Part shown: piece after piece, positions 7,618-15,831 of the stretch
Layout: every line of letters starts with the position of its first letter
How positions within the stretch are numbered: the stretch's first letter is position 1
NCBI GenBank assembly: GCA_023422775.1
Contig: JAFAGM010000098.1
Location: forward strand, 1-33,103
Source: Pseudomonadota bacterium
GTDB lineage: Bacteria > Pseudomonadota > Alphaproteobacteria > Rhizobiales > Xanthobacteraceae
Direction of reading: 5' to 3'
Length of the DNA stretch: 33,103 nucleotides
Made by a program: the position numbers and the translations under genes
Notes under the pieces: model-generated
What the model saw: only the letters and a program-made list of their open reading frames with translations
The model's database searches: none
What the model was told of the DNA's origin: nothing

Positions 7618-8784
7618 ATGACCGCACACGAACAGCAAGACGAATTCCACGACATCCGCGACGCCGTCGCCAAACTCTGCGCCCAGTTCCCCGGCGAGTA
7701 CTGGCGCAAGCTGGACCGCCAGATGGCGTATCCGAAGGAGTTCGTCGATGCACTGACGGAAGCCGGCTACCTCTCGGTCCTGATCCCCGAGGAGTACGGC
7801 GGCTCCGGGCTGAAACTCTCGGCTGCGGCCGCGATCCTGGAGGAGATCCAGCGCGCGGGCTGCAACGGCGGCGGCTGCCACGCCCAGATGTACACCATGG
7901 GCACCGTGCTGCGGCACGGCAACGACGCCCAGAAGGCGAAGTACCTGCCCGGCATCGCCAGCGGCAAGCTGCGGCTGCAGGCGTTCGGCGTCACCGAGCC
8001 GACCAGCGGCACCGACACCTCCTCGCTAAAGACCGTCGCCAGGCGCGACGGCGACCACTACGTCGTCAACGGCCAGAAGATCTGGACCAGCCGCGCCGAA
8101 CATTCCGACCTGATGATCCTGCTCGCGCGCACCTCGCCGAAGGAACAGGCGAAGAAGCGCACCGACGGGCTTTCGGTGTTCATCGTCGACATGCGCGAGG
8201 TCAAGGGCAAGGGCCTGGAGATCCGCCCGATCCGCACCATGATGAACCACGCCACGACCGAAGTGTTCTTCACGGACATGCGGGTGCCCGCCGAGAACCT
8301 GATCGGCGAGGAAGGCAAGGGGTTCCGCTACATCCTCTCCGGCATGAATGCCGAACGCATCCTCATCGCTGCCGAATGCATCGGCGACGCCAAATGGTTC
8401 ATCGCCAAGGCAACCAACTACGCGAAAGAGCGCGCCGTGTTCGGCCGCCCGATCGGCATGAATCAAGGCATCCAGTTCCCGATCGCAAAGGCCTACGCCC
8501 AAATGCGCGCCGCCGAACTGATGGTGAAGGAAGCCACCCGCAAATACGAAGCCGGACTTGACTGCGGCGCCGAGGCCAACATGGCCAAGATGCTGGCGGC
8601 GGACGCTTCATGGGAAGCGGCGAATGCCTGCGTGCAGACCCATGGCGGTTTTGGGTTCGCGGAAGAATACGACGTCGAGCGCAAGTTCCGCGAAACGCGG
8701 CTCTATCAAGTTGCGCCGATCTCTACCAATCTGATCCTGTCCTACGTCGCCGAGCATGTGCTCGGCCTGCCCCGCTCCTACTGA
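7618..8784 (+). CDS. acyl-CoA dehydrogenase family protein
   Basis: FAD-linked acyl-CoA dehydrogenase of 388 residues. Visible are the FAD/substrate loop FGVTEPTSGTD (about 123-133), IWTSRAEHSD (155-164) and the late QTHGGFGFAEEYDVER segment. The usual late catalytic glutamate (YEGT-like segment) is absent: the sequence there is YQVAPISTN. A glutamate in MNAER (Glu246) sits where isovaleryl- and long-chain acyl-CoA dehydrogenases have theirs, so it is the likely base. The open frame extends upstream, but the ATG at 7618 matches the family N-terminus; the Shine-Dalgarno is weak. It heads a tight set with a CoA-transferase (9-nt gap) and a hydratase (4-nt overlap), so it probably oxidises the CoA ester made by the transferase. 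The natural substrate is unknown. Confidence 0.88.
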   Translation: MTAHEQQDEFHDIRDAVAKLCAQFPGEYWRKLDRQMAYPKEFVDALTEAGYLSVLIPEEYGGSGLKLSAAAAILEEIQRAGCNGGGCHAQMYTMGTVLRHGNDAQKAKYLPGIASGKLRLQAFGVTEPTSGTDTSSLKTVARRDGDHYVVNGQKIWTSRAEHSDLMILLARTSPKEQAKKRTDGLSVFIVDMREVKGKGLEIRPIRTMMNHATTEVFFTDMRVPAENLIGEEGKGFRYILSGMNAERILIAAECIGDAKWFIAKATNYAKERAVFGRPIGMNQGIQFPIAKAYAQMRAAELMVKEATRKYEAGLDCGAEANMAKMLAADASWEAANACVQTHGGFGFAEEYDVERKFRETRLYQVAPISTNLILSYVAEHVLGLPRSY

Positions 8785-8793
8785 GAACAGAAA

Positions 8794-9924
8794 ATGTTGC
8801 CGTTAGAGGGATTGATCGTCGTCTCCGTCGAACAGGCGGTCGCAGCGCCGTTCTGCAGTTCACGGCTGGCGGATGCCGGTGCGCATGTCATCAAGGTGGA
8901 ACGCCCTGAAGGCGATTTCGCCCGCGGCTATGACGCCGCCGCAAAAGGCCAGAGCAGCTATTTCGTCTGGCTCAACCGCGGCAAGAATTCCGTGGTGATC
9001 GATCTTGCCACCAAGGACGGCCGCGCCGATCTCGAAGCGCTGATCGCCAGCGCCGACGTGCTGCTGCAGAACCTCAAGCCCGGCTCGATGGACAAGCTCG
9101 GCTTCTCTCTGGAGCGCCTGAAGCGGGATTATCCGGCGCTGATCTGCTGCACCATCTCGGGCTACGGCGATGAAGGCCCCTATGCCGACCGCAAGGCCTA
9201 CGATCTCCTGATCCAGGCCGAGAGCGGCCTCGCCTCGATCACCGGCGGCCCGGAAGGCCCGTCACGCGTCGGCATCTCCGTCGTCGATATCGCGACCGGC
9301 GCCACTGCGCATGCGTCGATCCTCGAGGCGCTGATCGCCCGCGGCCGCACCGGCCGGGGCGCCGACATCCGGATCTCGATGTTCGACGTGATGGCCGACT
9401 GGATGGCGGTACCGCTGATCAATTCGGAAGCCGGCAATCCGCCGAAGCGGATGGCGCTGGCGCATCCCTCGATCGCGCCCTACGGCGTGTTCAATTCGAA
9501 GGACGGCAAGGGCATTCTGATCTCGATCCAGAGCGAGCGCGAGTGGAAGAAGCTCTGCGCCGAGGTGCTCGGCCAGCCCGACCTGCCCAATGATCCCAGA
9601 TTTGCCAACATGGTCGAGCGCGTGCGCAACCGCGCACTCACCGACAAGACGGTCGCGGACAGTTTCGCGGCGATGACGCGCGTCGAGTTGCTGAAGCGCC
9701 TCGACGAGGCCGACATCGCGTTTGCCGAGGTCAACACCATGGCCGACCTCTCGGTGCATCCGCATCTTCGAAGGATCGAGGTCGATACGCCGAACGGCAA
9801 GGTGAGCTACGCCGCGCCCGCCGCGATCTTCGTCGACGAGGAGCGGCACTACGGCGCCGTTCCCGCCATCGGCGAACACGCCGAATTGCCCAAAGCCCCC
9901 CGTGCCAAGAGCCGCCAGTCATGA
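8794..9924 (+). CDS. CaiB/BaiF class III CoA-transferase
   Basis: Family III CoA-transferase of 376 residues. These enzymes move CoA between carboxylic acids through an aspartyl-CoA thioester. The N-terminal PLEGLIVVSVEQAVAAPF and HVIKVERPEGDFAR (31-44) are typical, and Asp137 in RKAYDLLIQAESG is in the position of the catalytic aspartate of formyl-CoA transferase. It starts 9 nt after the dehydrogenase stop, and its own stop overlaps the next start by 4 nt (ATGA), so the three genes are almost certainly cotranscribed. Its job is probably to activate the acid that the dehydrogenase and hydratase then process, with succinyl-CoA or a pathway CoA ester as donor. Donor and acceptor cannot be read from sequence. 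Confidence 0.88.
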   Translation: MLPLEGLIVVSVEQAVAAPFCSSRLADAGAHVIKVERPEGDFARGYDAAAKGQSSYFVWLNRGKNSVVIDLATKDGRADLEALIASADVLLQNLKPGSMDKLGFSLERLKRDYPALICCTISGYGDEGPYADRKAYDLLIQAESGLASITGGPEGPSRVGISVVDIATGATAHASILEALIARGRTGRGADIRISMFDVMADWMAVPLINSEAGNPPKRMALAHPSIAPYGVFNSKDGKGILISIQSEREWKKLCAEVLGQPDLPNDPRFANMVERVRNRALTDKTVADSFAAMTRVELLKRLDEADIAFAEVNTMADLSVHPHLRRIEVDTPNGKVSYAAPAAIFVDEERHYGAVPAIGEHAELPKAPRAKSRQS

Positions 9925-10784
9925 CCCAAGCCGCCGAAAAGCTCGATCTCGACCATCTGCGGCAATGGATCGGCCGCACCACGGAAGCGTCAGACATCGT
10001 CACCGCGCAACTGGTAAAGGGGCTGCGCGCCACGCTGTTTCAGGACATCAGCGAACCAAAAACCGGCGACGCCGCGCCATGGACCACGCACTGGTGCCTG
10101 GCGCAGCCGGTGTTTCCGATGTCGATGCTCGGGCCTGACGGCCACCCGACCCGCGGCGGCTTCCTGCCGCCGGTGCCGCTGCCGCGCCGGATGTGGGCCG
10201 GCGGCGAGATCCAGTTTCTCGAGCCCTTGCGCGTCGGCGATGAATCGACGCGGACCTCGCGGATCTCGGATGTGACCCAGAAGACCGGTTCGACCGGCAC
10301 GCTGTGCTTCGTCTCCGTCGAACATACCGTGACGACGCCGCGTGGCGTCGCGATCCGCGAGCGCCAGGACATCGTCTATCGCGACCTGGGCGGCGCGGCA
10401 CCGCCTGCACCAACCAAGGCGCCTCCGCCGCCGCCCGTGGCCAAGCACCGCGAGACCCACGTCAGCGACCCCGTGCTGCTGTTTCGCTATTCGGCGCTGA
10501 CCTTCAACGGCCACCGCATCCATTACGACCGCGACTACGTCACCAAGGTCGAGGGCTATCCGGGCCTGATCTTCCACGGCCCGCTGCAGGCCGCGCTGAT
10601 CGTCGAGTTCGCAGCCAAGCTGCACGGCGGCATGGCGCCGAAAAAATTCAGCTATCGCGGCGTGCAGCCATTGTTCGAGGGGACGGAGTTCTCGATCAAC
10701 GCCAATGATACCCACACGGGTACGGACCTGTGGATCGCCAATGCCGAGGGCCAGCCGACGATGAAGGGCACGGCGGTGTGGTAA
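9921..10784 (+). CDS. HTD2-type / mesaconyl-C4-CoA hydratase-like dehydratase
   Basis: Double hot-dog (FAS1-like dehydratase) protein of 287 residues. The N-terminal half has the hallmark FLPPVPLPRRMWAGG (about 81-95) and FLEPLRVGD; the C-terminal half has FNGHRIHYDRDY (about 195-206), with the His/Asp pattern of R-specific hydratases, and HGPLQAALIVEF. Characterised relatives hydrate mesaconyl-C4-CoA to citramalyl-CoA in the 3-hydroxypropionate bicycle, but most homologues are untested. Translation is coupled to the CoA-transferase through ATGA. It probably adds water to the enoyl-CoA made by the dehydrogenase of the same operon. A palindromic repeat begins 12 nt after its stop and may end the transcript. 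Confidence 0.8.
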   Translation: MTQAAEKLDLDHLRQWIGRTTEASDIVTAQLVKGLRATLFQDISEPKTGDAAPWTTHWCLAQPVFPMSMLGPDGHPTRGGFLPPVPLPRRMWAGGEIQFLEPLRVGDESTRTSRISDVTQKTGSTGTLCFVSVEHTVTTPRGVAIRERQDIVYRDLGGAAPPAPTKAPPPPPVAKHRETHVSDPVLLFRYSALTFNGHRIHYDRDYVTKVEGYPGLIFHGPLQAALIVEFAAKLHGGMAPKKFSYRGVQPLFEGTEFSINANDTHTGTDLWIANAEGQPTMKGTAVW

Positions 10785-10796
10785 GGTTCGTTTTGT

Positions 10797-10875
10797 CCGT
10801 CATTGCGAGCGTAGCGAAGCAATTCATCCATCAGCACAGAAAGCATGGATTGCTTCGCTACGCTCGCAATGACGG
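10797..10875. repeat. perfect 27-bp inverted repeat between hydratase and decarboxylase genes
   Basis: Arms 10797-10823 and 10849-10875 (beginning CCGTCATTGCGAGCG) are exact inverse copies around a 25-nt loop. The same family is seen, degraded, at 18966-18995. It is a dispersed palindromic repeat of the type frequent in Bradyrhizobium and would fold into a very stable RNA hairpin on either strand. It lies between two genes of one orientation and may attenuate or stabilise a shared transcript. Confidence 0.95.
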
Positions 10876-10902
10876 AGTGCGCAGTTAGTTCTGGGAGTCA
10901 CA

Positions 10903-12525
10903 ATGTCGTCCCGCAAACCAGCCAAAGCCGCCACCACCACCGTCAAGGACGCCACCTTCAGCCTGCTCCGCGCGTTCGGCGTCAAAAAAGTATTCGGCAA
11001 TCCCGGTTCGACCGAGCTGCCGTTCCTCAGCGACTGGCCCGACGACATCGACTACGTGCTCGGCCTGCAGGAAGCATCCGTCGTCGGCATGGCCGACGGG
11101 TATGCGCAGACGACGCGCAACGCCGGTTTCGTCAACCTGCATTCTGCGGCCGGCGTCGGCCATGCGCTCGGCAACATCTTCAACGCCTATCGCAACCAGA
11201 CGCCCGTGGTGATCATCGCCGGCCAGCAGGCCCGCTCGATCATGCCGCTGCAGGCCTTTCTCTATTCCGAGCGCGCGACCGAATTCCCCCAGCCTTACGT
11301 GAAGTTCAGCGTCGAGCCGGCACGGCCCGAGGATGTGCCCGCCGCAATCGCGCGCGCCTACTATGTCGCGATGCAGCCGCCCTGCGGACCGACCTTCGTC
11401 TCGGTTCCGGTCGACGACTGGGCGCGCCCCACCCAACCGGTCGAGGCACGCCGGGTCAGCCGCGAGCTTGGAGCCGATCCCGTCGCGATGAAGGCGCTGG
11501 TATCAGCGCTGTCGGAGAGCAAGCGCCCTGCCCTCGTCGTCGGCCCCGGTGTCGATCGCGCCGAGGCCGTCGAACTGATGGTCAAGGTTGCGGAGAGAGC
11601 CAGGGCTGTGGTTTGGGCCAGTCCGTTCTCGGCGCGCTGTTCCTTCCCCGAGCGTCACCCGCAATTCGCAGGTTTCCTGCATGCCTCGCCGGGGCAACTG
11701 TCCGACGCGCTGCGCGACCACGACCTCGTCGTCGTGATCGGCGCGCCGGTCTTCACCTTCCACGTCGAGGGGCACGCCGCTATCTTCGACGGCGCGACAA
11801 AACTGTTCCAGATCACCGACGATCCCGGTGCGGCAGCGATCACGCCGGTCGGCACCAGCATCATCGCCACGATGAAGCCTGCGCTTGCGATGCTGCTGGA
11901 ACTGCTGCCGGACGCCAAACTCGCGGTGCCTGCGGGTCGGACGCTGCCGCAGGCGCCAAAAGCCTCCGATCCGATTCCGGCCGAATACCTGCTGCATGCG
12001 CTCTCAGTCGCGATGGGCCCCAACGACGTGCTGGTGGAGGAAGTCCCCTCGCATCGGCCGGCGATGCAGAAGTTCATGCCGATGCGCGGCCAGGACAGCT
12101 TTTACACCATGGCGAGCGGCGGCCTCGGCTACAGCCTGCCCGCCGCCGTCGGCATGGCGCTGGGACGCCCCGGCGTACGCACCGTCTGCCTGATCGGCGA
12201 TGGCTCGGCGATGTACTCGATCCAGGCGCTATGGACCGCCGCGCAACGCAAGCTGCCGCTGACCATCGTCGTCATCAACAATTCGGGCTACGGCGCGATG
12301 CGCTCGTTCAGCCAGGTGATGCAGGTGCGCAATGTGCCGGGGCTCGAACTGCCGGGCATCGACTTCGTCAGGCTCGCCGAAGGCATGAGTTGTCACGCGG
12401 TGCGGGTGACGAAGTCATCCGAGCTTGCGGGCGCGCTGAAACAGGGCCTGTCGCATGACGGCACCAGCCTGATCGAGGTGATGGTGGATTCGGCGGTGCC
12501 GCTGCTGTACGCGCAGAAGAGCTAG
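10903..12525 (+). CDS. mdlC: benzoylformate decarboxylase-like ThDP enzyme
   Basis: Thiamine-diphosphate enzyme of 540 residues, closest by eye to benzoylformate decarboxylase, which converts benzoylformate to benzaldehyde and CO2 in mandelate breakdown. The catalytic set known for the Pseudomonas enzyme is conserved: Ser36 (GNPGSTELPFL), Glu57 (GLQEASVVG), His80 (NLHSAAG) and His287 (GAPVFTFH) correspond to Ser26, Glu47, His70 and His281. The ThDP/Mg motif GDGS with downstream NNSGYGAMR is in the C-terminal domain. It has no acetolactate-synthase small-subunit gene nearby. It lies 118 nt after the hydratase gene, beyond a long palindrome, so it may or may not belong to that operon. A 2-hydroxyacyl-CoA lyase-like role is possible in this CoA context, but the conserved histidines favour 2-oxoacid decarboxylation. 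Confidence 0.85.
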   Translation: MSSRKPAKAATTTVKDATFSLLRAFGVKKVFGNPGSTELPFLSDWPDDIDYVLGLQEASVVGMADGYAQTTRNAGFVNLHSAAGVGHALGNIFNAYRNQTPVVIIAGQQARSIMPLQAFLYSERATEFPQPYVKFSVEPARPEDVPAAIARAYYVAMQPPCGPTFVSVPVDDWARPTQPVEARRVSRELGADPVAMKALVSALSESKRPALVVGPGVDRAEAVELMVKVAERARAVVWASPFSARCSFPERHPQFAGFLHASPGQLSDALRDHDLVVVIGAPVFTFHVEGHAAIFDGATKLFQITDDPGAAAITPVGTSIIATMKPALAMLLELLPDAKLAVPAGRTLPQAPKASDPIPAEYLLHALSVAMGPNDVLVEEVPSHRPAMQKFMPMRGQDSFYTMASGGLGYSLPAAVGMALGRPGVRTVCLIGDGSAMYSIQALWTAAQRKLPLTIVVINNSGYGAMRSFSQVMQVRNVPGLELPGIDFVRLAEGMSCHAVRVTKSSELAGALKQGLSHDGTSLIEVMVDSAVPLLYAQKS

Positions 12526-12530
12526 CACAG

Positions 12531-12623
12531 CCCTCATCCTGAGGAGCCGCGGAGCGGCGTCTCGAAGGATGGGCCGCGGGCCTCATGGTTCGAGACGCGC
12601 TAACGCGCTCCTCACCATGAGGG
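12531..12623. repeat. imperfect inverted repeat between convergent genes
   Basis: Arms of about 40 nt (12531-12571 and 12584-12623, beginning CCCTCAT) with a 12-nt loop. They are imperfect but extensive, with blocks TGAGGAG and CGTCTCGAA matching exactly. It fills almost the whole gap between the convergent mdlC-like and SDR genes, so it may act as a two-way terminator. It belongs to a different dispersed repeat family from that at 10797. Confidence 0.9.
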
Positions 12624-12628
12624 ACAGG

Positions 12629-13423
12629 TCACTTCCCGTAAGCTTCCCGCATCTTGGCCTGGATCTTCGCCATGCCTGATATCCAGCGGTCGTAGTTCTC
12701 GGTCTTCTTGCGCATGTAGCCGAGCACCTGCGGGTGCGGCAGGATGACAAAGGTCTCCTCGTCCAGCCCCTTCAGCACATCCTGCGCCACCTGTTCCGGC
12801 GAGAGATCGCCGTCGCCTGATTGCGGGCCCTTGGGGATCGAGCGCAGCATGTTGGTATCGACGCCCTGCGGGCAAAGGATGGAAACCTTGATGTTGTCGG
12901 CCCTGTGCGAGATCGCGAGATTCTCGGCGAAGCCCACAGCGGCATGTTTCGTCGTCGAGTAGGCCGGGCTGCCGACCTGCGACAACAGCCCTGCCGCCGA
13001 GATCGTGTTGAGGAAATAGCCGCTGCCGCGCGCCTTCATGCGCGGGATCAGATGCCGCGCCGCGTACACATGCGCCATGACATGCACGGCCCAGCTTCTC
13101 GACCAGGGTTCGTCGGAGGTTCCACCGGCATTGACCGACATCGGATCGAATCCGCCGCCGATGCCGGCATTGGAACAGAACAGCGCGATCGGGCCGAACT
13201 GATGCTCGGTCTCCTCGATGACGTGAAGGATATCCTTTTCCTTGCCGACATCGCACTTGAAGGCGGCGCCATTGATCGGCGTGGCGACGGCGCGCGCGGC
13301 GGCGGGATCGATATCGGCGACCACCACCCTGGCCGCACCCGCTTCGTGAAAGGCTTCGCACAGCGCCTTGCCGATGCCGTTGCCGCCCCCCGTCACCACC
13401 ACGACTTTGCCCGTTACCTGCAT
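12629..13423 (-). CDS. SDR-family oxidoreductase
   Basis: Short-chain dehydrogenase of 264 residues. The cofactor motif is TGGGNGIG (11-18), Asp37 after the second strand (VVVADIDP) favours NAD over NADP, NAG is at 85-87, and the catalytic Ser142, Tyr155 and Lys159 (YSTTK) are present. The C-terminal tail of some 50 residues after LPHPQVLGYM is longer than in FabG-type enzymes and recalls SDRs acting on bulky hydrophobic substrates. Start ATG 13423 has AGGGAGAA about 6 nt upstream. It converges on the mdlC-like gene; the haemolysin III gene lies 64 nt upstream on the same strand. Substrate unknown. Confidence 0.85.
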   Translation of the reverse strand: MQVTGKVVVVTGGGNGIGKALCEAFHEAGAARVVVADIDPAAARAVATPINGAAFKCDVGKEKDILHVIEETEHQFGPIALFCSNAGIGGGFDPMSVNAGGTSDEPWSRSWAVHVMAHVYAARHLIPRMKARGSGYFLNTISAAGLLSQVGSPAYSTTKHAAVGFAENLAISHRADNIKVSILCPQGVDTNMLRSIPKGPQSGDGDLSPEQVAQDVLKGLDEETFVILPHPQVLGYMRKKTENYDRWISGMAKIQAKMREAYGK

Positions 13424-13487
13424 GACCGTTCTCCCTGCCGCATGATCCGGAAATTCGCCAACCGGTTCCCGCGCGGCACACGTTTCG

Positions 13488-14186
13488 TCAAGTCAGGATA
13501 ATCAGATCGAGGATCGCCGTATAGTGGCACGCCGCGCCGAGCAGCACGAAGCCGTGCCAGATGGCGTTCTGGAAGCGCAGCCGCTGCCAGGCATGGAAGA
13601 TCACACCGAGCGTATAGAGCACGCCGCCCGCCACCACGAGCCAGAGCGACAGCGGCGGAACGGCTTTCACGACGGCATCGTAAAGCATGACGCCGCTCCA
13701 GCCGAGTGCGAGATAAAGCCCTACCGCCAGCCGATCGTAGCGGCCCGGCAGCGCCAGCTTCAGCACCACGCCGCCGATCGCGGCGCACCACACGCCGATC
13801 AGCATCGCAAGCGCCAGATAGTTCTCCTTCAGCGCCATGATGAACGGCGTATAGGTCGCGGCGATCAGCACATAGATCGCCGAATGATCGAAGCGGCGCA
13901 GCACCCATTTGGCGCGCGACACCGGCCAGAGATTGTAGGTGGCGGAAAGCCCCAGCATCGCCAGCAGGCCGGTGACATAGACCGACACCGCAGCCACTTC
14001 GGACGCGGTAGCATAGACGGTGGCCAGCACGATCAGCGCGGTTGCCGCGACGAGGCCGAAGCAGATGCCGACGATATGCACGACGCCGTCGGCGATCAGT
14101 TCGGCACGGTCGTAATTCCAGTGCATGGCGCCGGCGGCGGCATGGATGGAAGTCGAGGCGATCTGCTTGAGCCTGAAAATCGTCAT
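13488..14186 (-). CDS. trhA: haemolysin III / TrhA-family (PAQR-like) membrane protein
   Basis: Seven-helix inner-membrane protein, 232 residues from ATG 14186. The family's metal-site residues are visible: Glu29, Asp33 and His37 (ELIADGVVH), Asp100-His101 (DHSAIYVLIAATYTPF), His198, His211 and His221 (WHGFVLLGAACH). Despite the name, these proteins are relatives of PAQR receptors; E. coli TrhA affects membrane energetics and lipid balance. No good Shine-Dalgarno is found for any start; ATG 14126 (212 residues, starting MHWNYDRAEL) matches many homologues equally well. It is divergent from ycjX, with 181 bp between. Confidence 0.85.
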   Translation of the reverse strand: MTIFRLKQIASTSIHAAAGAMHWNYDRAELIADGVVHIVGICFGLVAATALIVLATVYATASEVAAVSVYVTGLLAMLGLSATYNLWPVSRAKWVLRRFDHSAIYVLIAATYTPFIMALKENYLALAMLIGVWCAAIGGVVLKLALPGRYDRLAVGLYLALGWSGVMLYDAVVKAVPPLSLWLVVAGGVLYTLGVIFHAWQRLRFQNAIWHGFVLLGAACHYTAILDLIILT

Positions 14187-14367
14187 GCGGCTGCCGGGGG
14201 TCATCAAGGATGCGATGGGGTATGGTGTCACGAGGTCAACGGTCCATTCAAGGTTCGGTTCACTCAAAACGCGACCTGATATGAAGCTTGATTTTGTCCG
14301 GCCAATCGCCACTTCTTAAGGTATTCACCCACCAACGCTTCTCCGACATCGAGACTTTCGCGCCCGC

Positions 14368-15831
14368 ATGGCCCCCGGTTTTTCAGATCTTGTCGAGGAA
14401 GCACGCCTGTCGGCACGGGCGCTGCTGGATTACGGCGACAGTTTCTTCCATCCGACGGTGCGGCTCGGCGTCACAGGCCTGTCGCGCGCCGGCAAGACGG
14501 TCTTCATCACCGCGCTGATCCACGGCCTGACCCGCGGCGGCCGGTTTCCGGTGTTCGAGCCCTACGCCACGGGGCGGATCGCCCGCGCCCGGCTGGAGCC
14601 GCAACCGGACGACGCGGTGCCGCGCTTCAACTACGAGGACCACGTCCGCACCCTGATCGAGGAACGGCGCTGGCCGAACTCGACCGTCGACATCAGCGAG
14701 TTGCGGCTGGTGATCGACTACCAGCGGCAGAACGGCGCGGACCGCTCGCTCACCCTCGATATCGTCGATTATCCCGGCGAATGGCTGCTCGACCTGCCGC
14801 TGCTCAACAAGAGCTTCGAGCAATGGTCGACGGAGAGCCTTGCATTGTCGCGCGAGGGACCGCGCGAAAAACTCGCCGCGCCCTGGCACGAACACCTGAA
14901 AACGCTGGACGCCGAAGGCCGCGAGGACGAACAGGCGACGCGCCAGGCCGCAAAGCTTTTCACGGATTACTTGCGTGCCTGCCGCGACGAGCGCTTCGCG
15001 ATGAGCCTGTTGCCGCCCGGCCGTTTCCTGATGCCGGGAAATCTGGCCGACACGCCGGCGCTGACATTCGCGCCGCTCGATGTCGCCGCCAGCGGCAGCG
15101 CGCCCGACGGCTCGCTGTGGGCGATGATGCGCCGGCGCTACGAGGCCTACAAGGATGTCGTGGTGCGCCCGTTCTTCCGCGACCATTTCGCCCGGCTCGA
15201 TCGCCAGATCGTGCTGGTCGATGCGCTCGCAGCCTTCAACGCCGGACCGGAAGCGCTGCATGATCTCGAGGCCGCGCTATCAGGCATTCTCGATTGTTTC
15301 CGCGTCGGCCACCGCACGCTGTTCAGTAACCTGTTCCGGCCCCGCATCGATCGGATTCTATTCGCCGCCACCAAGGCCGATCACCTGCACCATTCGAGCC
15401 ACGACCGTCTCGAGGCGGTGTTGCGGCGCGCCGTCGCCAAGGCCGCCGACCGCGCCGAATACGCCGGCGCCGCAATCGACGTGGTCGCACTCGCCGCGGT
15501 GCGCGCAACGCGCGAAGCTACCGTCGCACGCGGCCGCGAAAAACTGCCGTCCATTCTCGGAACGCCTGCGCCGGGCGAGGTCGCCAATGGCGAAACCTTC
15601 GACGGCGACACTGAAGTCGCGACTTTCCCGGGCGATCTGCCTGCCGATCCCGAGGAACTCTTCAGGGGCTCCTTCCGCGGCCTCTCCAGCACGCCTTCCG
15701 AGCAGGCCGATTTCCGCTTCCTGCGTTTCCGGCCGCCGCTGCTGGAACACGTAGACGGCAAGGAGCCTGCGCTGCCTCATATCCGTCTCGACCGCGCCCT
15801 CCAGTTCCTTCTTGGAGACCGACTGCAATGA
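14368..15831 (+). CDS. ycjX: YcjX-family P-loop GTPase-like protein
   Basis: DUF463/YcjX protein of 487 residues. The P-loop GLSRAGKT is at 37-44, a G3-like DYPGEW at 134-139, and TKAD in the C-terminal third (IDRILFAATKADH) serves as the G4 base-recognition motif. In E. coli ycjX and ycjF belong to the PspF-controlled phage-shock regulon, and YcjX homologues bind GTP; the cellular role is poorly known but linked to envelope stress. The stop overlaps the ycjF start by 4 nt (ATGA), so the pair is translationally coupled. No Shine-Dalgarno is obvious before ATG 14368; the start is chosen by fit to the family N-terminus. Confidence 0.9.
   Translation: MAPGFSDLVEEARLSARALLDYGDSFFHPTVRLGVTGLSRAGKTVFITALIHGLTRGGRFPVFEPYATGRIARARLEPQPDDAVPRFNYEDHVRTLIEERRWPNSTVDISELRLVIDYQRQNGADRSLTLDIVDYPGEWLLDLPLLNKSFEQWSTESLALSREGPREKLAAPWHEHLKTLDAEGREDEQATRQAAKLFTDYLRACRDERFAMSLLPPGRFLMPGNLADTPALTFAPLDVAASGSAPDGSLWAMMRRRYEAYKDVVVRPFFRDHFARLDRQIVLVDALAAFNAGPEALHDLEAALSGILDCFRVGHRTLFSNLFRPRIDRILFAATKADHLHHSSHDRLEAVLRRAVAKAADRAEYAGAAIDVVALAAVRATREATVARGREKLPSILGTPAPGEVANGETFDGDTEVATFPGDLPADPEELFRGSFRGLSSTPSEQADFRFLRFRPPLLEHVDGKEPALPHIRLDRALQFLLGDRLQ

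Noticed and set aside
10805..10880. Open frames giving HCERSEAIH-type peptides
   Set aside because: These are translations of dispersed palindromic repeats, not genes.
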